Source: Coriobacteriia bacterium (GTDB taxonomy: Bacteria > Actinomycetota > Coriobacteriia > WRKU01 > WQUG01). From it: a stretch of DNA of 30,670 nucleotides. Of this stretch, positions 25,493-30,670 are shown one piece after another. The position numbers were made by a program, and so were the translations under genes. Positions within the stretch are counted from its first letter, which is position 1. Every line of letters begins with the position of its first letter. Where the stretch lies: the NCBI GenBank assembly GCA_009785705.1, contig WQVS01000002.1, forward strand, positions 1-30,670, in the 5' to 3' direction. Under the pieces are notes generated by a model. That model had not been told where the DNA came from. It saw only the letters and a program-made list of their open reading frames with translations, and made no database searches.

Positions 25493-26146
25493 ATGCAAAG
25501 AAAAATCATCCAGATAGACGAAGCAAAATGTACAGGATGTGGACAGTGTGTACTAGCCTGTCGTGAAAGCGCCATCGGCTTTGAGAATGGTAAAGCAAAG
25601 CTAATGCGAGAAGACCACTGCGACGGTCTAGGACAGTGCATGCCTGTCTGTCTAGCAGGAGCGATTACCTTTATTGAAAAAGATATCGCCAATCCAGATG
25701 ATGACGATACAGATAATGCTAGCAATGAAGTCACGGCAAGCCCATCAGGAGGCTGCCCAGGAGCTGCAGGGGGAACTAGATCCATGCAGTGGCCACTACA
25801 ACTTAAGCTAGTGCCGCCCGTGGCAGACTTCTTTAGAGGTACAGACTTGCTGGTAGCAGCAGATTGTAGTGCTTATACCTACCCCAATTTCCAGCAAGAG
25901 TATTTACAGGGAAAAGTGCGCGTCATTGCTTGTCCAAAGCTTGATGGAGTTGACTACACAGAGAAACTAGCGGAGATATTTGTGGGTAATGACATCAAGT
26001 CCGTCACCGTCACGCGCATAGAAGTTCCCTGCTGTGACGGAATGGAGCGAGCAGTAAGACAGGCATTAAAAGCAAGTGGAAAGCAAATTCCCGTAAAGTC
26101 AGCCGTATTTTCTATCGAAGGAAATCTTCTCTATGACGGAGAATAG
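25493..26146 (+). CDS. 4Fe-4S ferredoxin-domain protein
   Basis: A 217-residue cytoplasmic iron-sulfur protein. The first cluster motif is CTGCGQCVLAC (Cys13, 16, 19, 23). The second is CDGLGQCMPVC (Cys43, 49, 53), which lacks the usual middle cysteine; to my memory this CDGLG form is common in this protein family. A linker with a GGCPG segment follows, then a C-terminal domain (about 120-217) with LVAADCSAYTYPNF, ACPKLDG and a CC pair in PCCDGMERA. Such stand-alone proteins are widespread in anaerobes as electron carriers of unknown partner. ATG 25493 is chosen because AAGGAG lies just upstream; an open frame continues to 25436 across the preceding hairpin. Confidence 0.88.
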   Translation: MQRKIIQIDEAKCTGCGQCVLACRESAIGFENGKAKLMREDHCDGLGQCMPVCLAGAITFIEKDIANPDDDDTDNASNEVTASPSGGCPGAAGGTRSMQWPLQLKLVPPVADFFRGTDLLVAADCSAYTYPNFQQEYLQGKVRVIACPKLDGVDYTEKLAEIFVGNDIKSVTVTRIEVPCCDGMERAVRQALKASGKQIPVKSAVFSIEGNLLYDGE

Positions 26147-26265
26147 TTCAGGCTAAACCTTACAGTGTTGATTTCCTGCAAGGTTAAAACTTGGTTACCT
26201 AAAGCTTCCTAGGGCAAATGGTAACACTTTAAAATGGAGAGAGTCTAGTTTAAAGGGGATGAAAG

Positions 26266-26341
26266 TGGAGCCGATGACCGGACTCGAACCGGTAACCTAT
26301 TGATTACAAATCAATTGCGCTGCCAATTGCGCCACATCGGC
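26266..26341 (-). tRNA. tRNA-Thr (anticodon TGT)
   Basis: Minus-strand cloverleaf with acceptor GCCGATG/CATCGGC, anticodon arm ATTGA-TTTGTAA-TCAAT, T-arm CCGGTTCGAGTCCGG, discriminator T and encoded CCA. It is the only tRNA here on the minus strand. A TATACT at 26387 to 26382 (minus) could be its -10. Confidence 0.96.
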
Positions 26342-26614
26342 TCTTGTAAAGAAGTGCTCAATAAAACAAGAGCAGTGAAGTAGTATAGCTGAAATTGTGG
26401 CGAATGGGTAGGGGTTTTTGATATATTTTATTTACTACTTATTTATCCTCTCTCTAAATAGATACGCGCGGTGGCGTGGCTTAGGTTGACAGGTATTAGA
26501 ATTCCCTCTAAACTCATTATGCTCGTACCTAAATAGGTGCTAGTTTTTTGCGCGCGTTATGTGCAGGGAAAGTTCTGAGAAGCTTGACAGTTGTATAGCA
26601 CGATTTACAAACGT
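26342..26614. other. Intergenic region between divergent tRNA-Thr(TGT) and tRNA-Tyr genes
   Basis: No gene. It holds CTCTTGT/ACAAGAG arms (26341-26347 and 26366-26372) directly at the tRNA-Thr 5' end, a minus-strand TATACT (26387-26382), and a weak terminator-like hairpin GTACCT-AAAT-AGGTGC (26525-26540) with T6 at 26544-26549. Two TTGACA boxes (26486, 26584) have no convincing -10 partner. Confidence 0.4.
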
Positions 26615-26699
26615 GGTGGCTTGCCCGAGTGGCTAAAGGGGATGGGCTGTAAACCCATTGGCTATGCCTACATTGGTTCAAATCCAATAGCCACCACCA
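26615..26699 (+). tRNA. tRNA-Tyr (anticodon GTA)
   Basis: An 85-nt class II tRNA with acceptor GGTGGCT/AGCCACC, anticodon arm ATGGG-CTGTAAA-CCCAT, a long variable arm (TTGGCTATGCCTA region), T-arm ATTGGTTCAAATCCAAT and encoded ACCA end. It is followed immediately by the palindromic element 26700-26784. Confidence 0.96.
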
Positions 26700-26784
26700 T
26701 TCTGGACATATCTGGGGCACAAATCGAAATACTCACGTGCTTAGCACGCTTGCATTCCGCTTTGTGCCCCAGCTAAGCCCAGAA
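26700..26784. repeat. 85-bp nested palindromic element abutting the tRNA-Tyr 3' end
   Basis: Outer stem TTCTGG (26700-26705) with CCAGAA (26779-26784). Middle stem CTGGGGCACAAA (26712-26723) with its perfect complement (26761-26772). Apical stem CGTGC-TTA-GCACG (26736-26748). The segment GAAATACTCACG (26727-26738) differs by one base from GAAATGCTCACG in the 19197-19318 element, while the middle stems are unrelated in sequence but both perfectly paired. It starts on the first base after the tRNA CCA and could help end or process the transcript. Confidence 0.85.
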
Positions 26785-26815
26785 CCGAATTTTCTGCCAC
26801 TAGGCAGAGCAGTAG

Positions 26816-26923
26816 TTTTAGGTGGGAGCAGATTTGTGGATAAGACTTGAGATTCGAGCGACATGTACAAGGTACATGAGCGAAGAAGCGAATGGCTTAG
26901 ATAAAATCTGAACCACATAAAAT
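26816..26923 (+). repeat. 108-bp palindromic repeat, copy A, ending at the tRNA-Thr(GGT) 5' end
   Basis: Outer stem CAGATTT (26829-26835) with AAATCTG (26904-26910), extended by TAAG (26841-26844) with CTTA (26896-26899). Apical stem CATGTAC-AAG-GTACATG (26862-26878). It shares its ends (TTTTAGGTG and CCACATAAAAT) and a conserved inner block AGCGAAGAAGCGAATGG with copy B at 27057-27164. The last base directly precedes the tRNA. Confidence 0.9.
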
Positions 26924-26998
26924 GCCTGTATAGCTCAGGGGCAGAGCACTTCCTTGGTAAGGAAGAGGTCGGCAGTTCAAATCTGCCTACAGGCTCCA
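26924..26998 (+). tRNA. tRNA-Thr (anticodon GGT)
   Basis: A 75-nt tRNA with acceptor GCCTGTA/TACAGGC, anticodon arm CTTCC-TTGGTAA-GGAAG, T-arm GGCAGTTCAAATCTGCC and encoded TCCA end. It is the second threonine tRNA in the window. Confidence 0.97.
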
Positions 26999-27056
26999 GA
27001 TTGTTTGACTTGGGTATTATCCTAAGTTTTAACGAAGTGTATTTATTAAGTAAATG

Positions 27057-27164
27057 TTTTAGGTGAGTTCAGATTTCGCATAAGACATGAGATTTAAGCG
27101 CCGCGTACAAAGTACGCAAGCGAAGAAGCGAATGGCTTATGCGAAAGACTGAGCCACATAAAAT
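27057..27164 (+). repeat. 108-bp palindromic repeat, copy B, ending at the tRNA-Met 5' end
   Basis: Same length and ends as copy A (26816-26923). Here the outer stem is TTTCGCATAAG (27074-27084) with perfect complement 27136-27146, and the apical stem is GCGTAC-AAA-GTACGC (27103-27117). The bases that differ from copy A sit mostly in the paired arms and change on both sides, so folding is preserved. Confidence 0.9.
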
Positions 27165-27241
27165 GGCGGTGTAGCTCAGATGGTAAGAGCGCACGGTTCA
27201 TACCCGTGAGGTCACTGGTTCAATTCCAGTCACCGCTACCA
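27165..27241 (+). tRNA. tRNA-Met, elongator (anticodon CAT)
   Basis: A 77-nt tRNA with acceptor GGCGGTG/CACCGCT (first pair G-T), anticodon arm CACGG-TTCATAC-CCGTG, T-arm ACTGGTTCAATTCCAGT, and encoded ACCA. It lacks the GGG/CCC anticodon stem of initiator tRNA, so it is taken as elongator; an Ile2 (lysidine) tRNA is not excluded. Confidence 0.93.
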
Positions 27242-27401
27242 TTTAAATGGCATCACACATATGAGAACTGGACAGTCTCCAAAGCTTATATGTTGAGCAC
27301 TCTATAAAATGTATGTTTGATTGAAGGTAAGTAACATCGGAAGAGTCGTTCCTTGTGGACGTGCTCCTCTACCCAAAGATCCCAAAAGGAGGGACAAAGC
27401 A

Positions 27402-28592
27402 ATGGCAAAAGAAAAGTTTGAGCGTACTAAGCCGCATGTTAACGTAGGTACTATCGGTCACGTTGACCATGGTAAGACTACGCTAACCGCTGCAATCACA
27501 AAGCGTCAGGCTGACAAGGGACTTGCAGACTTTACTGCTTTTGAGGATATCGATAAGGCTCCTGAAGAGCGTGAGCGTGGTATTACCATCGCGATTTCAC
27601 ACGTAGAGTATGAAACACCAACACGTCACTATGCACACGTTGACTGCCCAGGACACGCTGACTACGTAAAGAACATGATTACTGGTGCTGCTCAGATGGA
27701 CGGCGCGATTCTTGTTATCGCTGCTACTGATGGTCCTATGGCACAAACTCGCGAGCACATTCTTCCAGCTCGTCAGGTAGGTGTACCATACATCGTTGTA
27801 TTCCTAAATAAGTGTGACATGGTTGATGACGAAGAGCTCATCGAACTAGTTGAAATGGAAGTTCGTGAGCTACTAAGCGACAACGAATTCCCAGGAGACG
27901 ACACGCCAATCGTTAAGGGTTCAGCTCTGAAGTCACTAGAAGCTGACGGTGAAAACGAGTGGACTGCAAAAATCGACGAACTAATGGACCAGGTTGATAC
28001 CTACATCCCACTACCAGAGCGTGAAACAGATAAGCCATTCCTAATGGCAATCGAAGACGTATTCACCATTACTGGTCGCGGTACTGTAGTAACCGGTCGT
28101 GTAGAGCGCGGTGTTGTAGAAACAGGTAACGAAGTAGAAATCGTTGGTATTCGCCCAACTGCAAAGACTACTGTTACTGGTGTAGAAATGTTCCGTAAGA
28201 TTCTTGACCGTGCAGAAGCCGGTGAAAATGTGGGTGTACTACTACGCGGAACAAAGCGTGAAGAAGTAGAGCGCGGCCAGGTTCTTTGCCAGCCAGGTTC
28301 TGTTACTCCTCACACAGAGTTCGAAGGTCAAGTATACGTACTGACCAAAGAAGAAGGTGGACGTCATACTCCATTCTTCGATGGCTACCGTCCACAGTTC
28401 TACTTCCGTACAACTGACGTGACTGGTATTGCTCACCTTCCAGAAGGTGTAGAAATGGTTATGCCTGGCGACAACGTAGTTGTACGCGGCGAACTAATCT
28501 CGCCAATCGCTATGGAAGAAGGACTACGTTTCGCTATCCGTGAAGGTGGACGTACCGTAGGTTCAGGGCGTGTAACAAAGATCATCAAGTAA
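27402..28592 (+). CDS. tuf: Translation elongation factor Tu
   Basis: A 396-residue GTPase that delivers aminoacyl-tRNA to the ribosome. G1 GHVDHGKT, G3 DCPGH, G4 NKCD and the C-terminal barrel domains with FRTTDVTG are intact. The ATG at 27402 follows AAAAGGAGGG; the frame is open back to 27321 but those codons belong to the leader. The 160-base leader (27242-27401) after tRNA-Met shows no certain promoter. It is not beside fusA/rpsG but beside tRNA genes and rpmG, a tRNA-tuf-rpmG order known in some actinobacteria and other phyla. Confidence 0.99.
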   Translation: MAKEKFERTKPHVNVGTIGHVDHGKTTLTAAITKRQADKGLADFTAFEDIDKAPEERERGITIAISHVEYETPTRHYAHVDCPGHADYVKNMITGAAQMDGAILVIAATDGPMAQTREHILPARQVGVPYIVVFLNKCDMVDDEELIELVEMEVRELLSDNEFPGDDTPIVKGSALKSLEADGENEWTAKIDELMDQVDTYIPLPERETDKPFLMAIEDVFTITGRGTVVTGRVERGVVETGNEVEIVGIRPTAKTTVTGVEMFRKILDRAEAGENVGVLLRGTKREEVERGQVLCQPGSVTPHTEFEGQVYVLTKEEGGRHTPFFDGYRPQFYFRTTDVTGIAHLPEGVEMVMPGDNVVVRGELISPIAMEEGLRFAIREGGRTVGSGRVTKIIK

Positions 28593-28618
28593 GCTTGTTT
28601 CTTACTTATTAAGCAAGG

Positions 28619-28657
28619 CTGTTCCTGCCTCTATTTGAGGGGCAGGAACAGTTTAGG
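28619..28657 (+). terminator. Terminator-like hairpin after tuf
   Basis: CTGTTCCTGCC (28619-28629) and GGCAGGAACAG (28641-28651) form an 11-bp stem with an 11-nt loop, followed by a short TTT. The weak T-run could allow partial read-through into rpmG. Confidence 0.7.
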
Positions 28658-28690
28658 CTTTACTTAAGTGCTTTACCTGAAAGGTATACA

Positions 28691-28840
28691 ATGAGAACAT
28701 TAGTAACACTGGCGTGCACTGAGTGTAAGCGCCGTAACTACACAACAAAGAAAAGTAAGCAGAACAATCCTGAACGTATTGAGTTCAAGAAGTACTGCAA
28801 GTGGGATAGAAAGCATACCCTACACAAGGAAACTCGCTAG
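28691..28840 (+). CDS. rpmG: 50S ribosomal protein L33
   Basis: A 49-residue ribosomal protein opening MRTLVTLACTECKRRNYTT, the standard L33 N-terminus, and ending YCKWDRKHTLHKETR. The first zinc-ribbon pair (Cys9, Cys12) is intact. The second keeps Cys36, but the partner three residues on, usually Cys in CPxC forms, is Asp39, so only three of four zinc ligands remain. AAAGG lies eight bases before the ATG. It sits between tuf and tRNA-Trp in the usual tuf-rpmG-secE-nusG neighbourhood. Confidence 0.95.
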   Translation: MRTLVTLACTECKRRNYTTKKSKQNNPERIEFKKYCKWDRKHTLHKETR

Positions 28841-28854
28841 AGAACTAGCGAGTT
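28831..28854 (+). other. 10-bp perfect hairpin spanning the rpmG stop codon
   Basis: AACTCGCTAG (28831-28840) includes the last codons and TAG; its perfect complement is 28845-28854, with an AGAA loop. No T-run follows. It may be a processing or stability element between rpmG and tRNA-Trp. Confidence 0.55.
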
Positions 28855-28903
28855 ATCCTGCTGTGTAATGGCAGTGCGGTGTAGACGAAGTTAAAGCAGA
28901 CAC

Positions 28904-28981
28904 AGGCCAGTAGCTCCAATTGGCTAGAGCGCCGGTCTCCAAAACCGGATGATGGGGGTTCGAGTCCCTCCTGGCCTGCCA
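28904..28981 (+). tRNA. tRNA-Trp (anticodon CCA)
   Basis: A 78-nt cloverleaf: acceptor AGGCCAG/CTGGCCT, D-arm GCTCCAATTGGCTAGAGC, anticodon arm CCGGT-CTCCAAA-ACCGG, T-arm GGGGTTCGAGTCCCTC region, discriminator G and encoded CCA. A partial copy of its 3' end lies 59 bases downstream at 29020. Confidence 0.97.
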
Positions 28982-29019
28982 GTTTTAACTTGATTGACAG
29001 TACGGTAAGTGATGATCTG

Positions 29020-29051
29020 CGAGCCCCTCCTGGCCTGCCAGTTTTAACTTG
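29020..29051 (+). repeat. Partial duplicate of the tRNA-Trp 3' end plus flank
   Basis: A 32-bp direct repeat of 28961-28992 with one mismatch (T to C). It covers the tRNA 3' portion from the T-loop to CCA and 11 bases of flank. The two copies are separated by 27 bp. No integrase gene is near. Confidence 0.85.
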
Positions 29052-29121
29052 TTGAATCACTTGCATTTAAACACGAACATTATCGAAGTATTTTCGAACA
29101 CTATAAAACAAGGAAGCAATA

Positions 29122-29673
29122 ATGGCAAAAGACAAGAAAAAGAATGACGCTGCAAAGAAGACTGCCCCCAAGAAGGAGCAGCCTAAAAAGCAAGATGCAA
29201 AGGCTGGCAAGGATACTGGTAAAAAGGCAGACAAGAACACCAAGAAGGGTGGACCTGTCGCTGAGCAGAATCCTAACATCATTAGCAAGCTTTTCACCTA
29301 TTTGTCAGAGGTGCGCGCAGAGCTAAAGCGTGTGACTTGGCCAACGCGTGAAAAGGTAATTTACCTAGTTGGCGTTGTTATTGTGACGCTAATCTTTTTT
29401 GCCTTCTTTACCGCTTCTGTTGACTGGGCATCAAGTGAGGGCATTGTGGCTCTCAATAGCCTAACAGAAACAGAGAGAGAGCCTGTAAACAATGAGGTTC
29501 CTGTCGAGATTGACCTAGATTCACTGGGACTAGGCGAGGGCGGTGTCGTTGGTGATGAGGGAGTCGCTGAAGAAGAGTCAACAGACGCTGACATCGATGG
29601 TGCTTATGACGTCGATACCGATGCCGATGTTGACGCTGCTGCCGATACTGATGCCGATGAAACGGAAGAATAA
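29122..29673 (+). CDS. secE: Preprotein translocase subunit SecE with long acidic C-terminal tail
   Basis: SecE of the SecYEG channel, 183 residues. The conserved core is YLSEVRAELKRVTWPTREKV (about 60-79) followed by one membrane helix (LVGVVIVTLIFFAFF). Before it is a Lys-rich segment of about 45 residues, as often seen in actinobacteria. After the helix is an unusual tail of about 80 residues (103-183) that is strongly acidic and ends in Asp/Ala/Thr repeats such as DTDADVDAAADTDADETEE. SecE topology predicts the tail is outside the cytoplasm. AAGGAAG precedes the ATG. nusG follows after two bases. Confidence 0.93.
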   Translation: MAKDKKKNDAAKKTAPKKEQPKKQDAKAGKDTGKKADKNTKKGGPVAEQNPNIISKLFTYLSEVRAELKRVTWPTREKVIYLVGVVIVTLIFFAFFTASVDWASSEGIVALNSLTETEREPVNNEVPVEIDLDSLGLGEGGVVGDEGVAEEESTDADIDGAYDVDTDADVDAAADTDADETEE

Positions 29674-29675
29674 CA

Positions 29676-30194
29676 ATGTCTAAAAAGTGGTATGTTGTTC
29701 ATAGTTACTCTGGCCATGAAGCTAAGGTAAAGGCAGCAATTGAACATCGCGTTTCAACCATGGGACTCGAAGATCAGATTTTTGCCGTAGAGATTCCTAC
29801 AGAAATCGTTATCAATCGCGAAACAGGCAAAGAGGAAGAGAAGAAGCTCTATCCTGGTTACCTGTTGGTTCGCATGATTATAAATGATGAAACTTGGTAT
29901 GTTATTCGCAATACTCCTGGAGTGACAGGCTTTATTGGTTCACAGAACAATCCAACAGCTTTGTCTCGTGAAGAATATAACAACATGATGGGTAAGACAA
30001 AGAAGAAGATTCCTCAGGCTGTTACCAATTACGCTATTGGGCAAACAGTGCGTATTAAAGATGGAGCTTTCACTGACTTTGATGCAACCATCACCGATAT
30101 CAATGTTGAAAAAGGAACTATGCGCGTTACCGTAACGCTCTTTGGACGTGAGACGCCGATTGAGTTGGAGTTTGCGTCAGTAGAAACAATTTAG
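29676..30194 (+). CDS. nusG: Transcription termination/antitermination factor NusG
   Basis: A 172-residue NusG. The NGN domain opens KWYVVHSYSGHEAKVK and contains LYPGYLLVRM, and the C-terminal KOW domain has IGQTVRIKDGAFTDFDATI. It binds RNA polymerase and links it to Rho or ribosomal S10. It is plain NusG without the long N-terminal extension found in many other actinobacteria. It starts two bases after secE, with GGAAG inside the secE end. A palindromic element lies just after its stop. Confidence 0.98.
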   Translation: MSKKWYVVHSYSGHEAKVKAAIEHRVSTMGLEDQIFAVEIPTEIVINRETGKEEEKKLYPGYLLVRMIINDETWYVIRNTPGVTGFIGSQNNPTALSREEYNNMMGKTKKKIPQAVTNYAIGQTVRIKDGAFTDFDATITDINVEKGTMRVTVTLFGRETPIELEFASVETI

Positions 30195-30202
30195 GAAGCA
30201 TA

Positions 30203-30308
30203 CCAGATGCCCAGACTCTGCGTCGGGTTGAAAGATCCACTTGCTCGCGTAGCTGATGTACGCTTCACAAATGGATTTTTGCAAGCCTCCTTGATTCTGA
30301 ACATCTGG
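30203..30308. repeat. About 106-bp nested palindromic element between nusG and rplK
   Basis: Outer stem CCAGATG (30203-30209) with CATCTGG (30302-30308). Middle stem AAAGATCCA (30231-30239) with TGGATTTTT (30272-30280), including one G-T, extended by TTG/CAA. Apical stem GCGTA (30247-30251) with TACGC (30259-30263). The outer segments resemble those at 19197-19318, and the three-stem layout is the same. Confidence 0.75.
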
Positions 30309-30403
30309 AGCGCTCCTAAAGAGGTAAGGTATATAAACATTAGATGTGTTGTAGGGTGCAACGGCTTCTCATCTAAGGTTTAAGATAAGAAAAGGTTTTA
30401 ACA

Positions 30404-30670
30404 ATGGCGAAAAAAGTAGTTGGATTTATTAAGTTGCAAATCCCTGGCGGACAGGCTAATCCTGCTCCTCCTGTTGGACCAGCACTTGGTGCGCAACAAG
30501 TAAATATTATGCAGTTCTGTCAGGCATTTAATGCTGACACTGCTGATAGACAGGGAACTATCCTGCCTGTAGAAATCACTGTATATGAAGATCGTTCTTT
30601 CACATACATCATCAAAACCCCACCCGCTGCAGTTCAGCTAAAGAAAGCTGCTGGCATCGAAAAGGGTTCA
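30404..30670 (+). CDS. rplK: 50S ribosomal protein L11 (3'-truncated by window edge)
   Basis: The first 89 codons of L11: MAKKVVGFIKLQIPGGQANP, PPVGPALG, NIMQFCQAFN and TPPAAVQLKKAAG are all family hallmarks of the N-terminal domain and its linker to the rRNA-binding domain. The frame runs to the last base of the window. AAAGG lies upstream. It follows nusG by about 210 bases containing the palindromic element, in the standard secE-nusG-rplK order. Confidence 0.98.
   Translation, partial: MAKKVVGFIKLQIPGGQANPAPPVGPALGAQQVNIMQFCQAFNADTADRQGTILPVEITVYEDRSFTYIIKTPPAAVQLKKAAGIEKGS

Noticed and set aside
26584..26611. TTGACA-16-TACAAA as the tRNA-Tyr promoter
   Set aside because: The implied transcription start would fall inside the mature tRNA (26615), so the match is probably chance.
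27321..27401. 27-residue N-terminal extension of EF-Tu
   Set aside because: EF-Tu starts at MAKEKF; strong AAAAGGAGGG sits just before 27402, so the upstream codons are leader.

Overview
The window reads as ordinary chromosome of an anaerobic or microaerophilic actinobacterium of moderate GC, most likely a member of the Coriobacteriia. That placement is inference from gene content: an actinobacterial-type coproporphyrin heme operon, an arginine deiminase module, and the order tuf - rpmG - tRNA-Trp - secE - nusG - rplK. No phage, plasmid, IS element or CRISPR array was seen.

Layout, left to right. (1) 1-1250: the end of a Nudix hydrolase gene and a beta-carbonic anhydrase. (2) 1312-3725, minus strand: an azlC-azlD amino-acid exporter pair followed by a geranylgeranyl-reductase-like flavoprotein. 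(3) 3994-11424: a tight plus-strand operon hemE - hemH - two tandem hemY/cgoX-like oxidases - radical SAM HemN/HemW-like protein - argR. (4) 11691-14311: argG-argH, preceded by a leader with a terminator-like hairpin. (5) 14427-16730, minus: a class A penicillin-binding protein with a PASTA domain and a run of 24 prolines. (6) 16976-19198: a long U32 family protein. (7) 19467-22129: a lipoprotein, a MacB/FtsX-type permease, a LolD-type ATPase and a 70-residue cysteine-rich membrane-anchored peptide, probably one export system. (8) 22275-24610: arginine deiminase and catabolic ornithine carbamoyltransferase. (9) 24730-26146: an orphan NeuD/PglD-like acyltransferase and a ferredoxin-like protein. 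(10) 26266-30670: five tRNA genes (Thr-TGT on minus; Tyr, Thr-GGT, Met and Trp on plus) interleaved with tuf, rpmG, secE, nusG and the start of rplK.

How the genes connect. HemE, the HemY/CgoX-like oxidases and HemH/CpfC cover the steps from uroporphyrinogen to coproheme or heme. The radical SAM protein closes the operon, where a ChdC/HemQ decarboxylase might otherwise be expected. ArgR, ArgG, ArgH, ArcA and ArcB together could make arginine from citrulline and break arginine down to ornithine and carbamoyl phosphate. No carbamate kinase or antiporter gene lies in the window.

The most unusual signals are non-coding. At least seven intergenic palindromic elements occur, several of them recognisable relatives whose stems differ in sequence but keep pairing through compensatory changes. 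They include two 108-bp copies that each end exactly at a tRNA 5' end, three nested-stem elements of about 85-122 bp, a pair of 32-nt hairpins between hemE and hemH, and a 39-bp tandem repeat before azlC. On the protein side the best candidate for an undescribed system is the lipoprotein / MacB-like transporter / Cys-rich peptide locus, where the two exported partners share a CX4CX2W motif.
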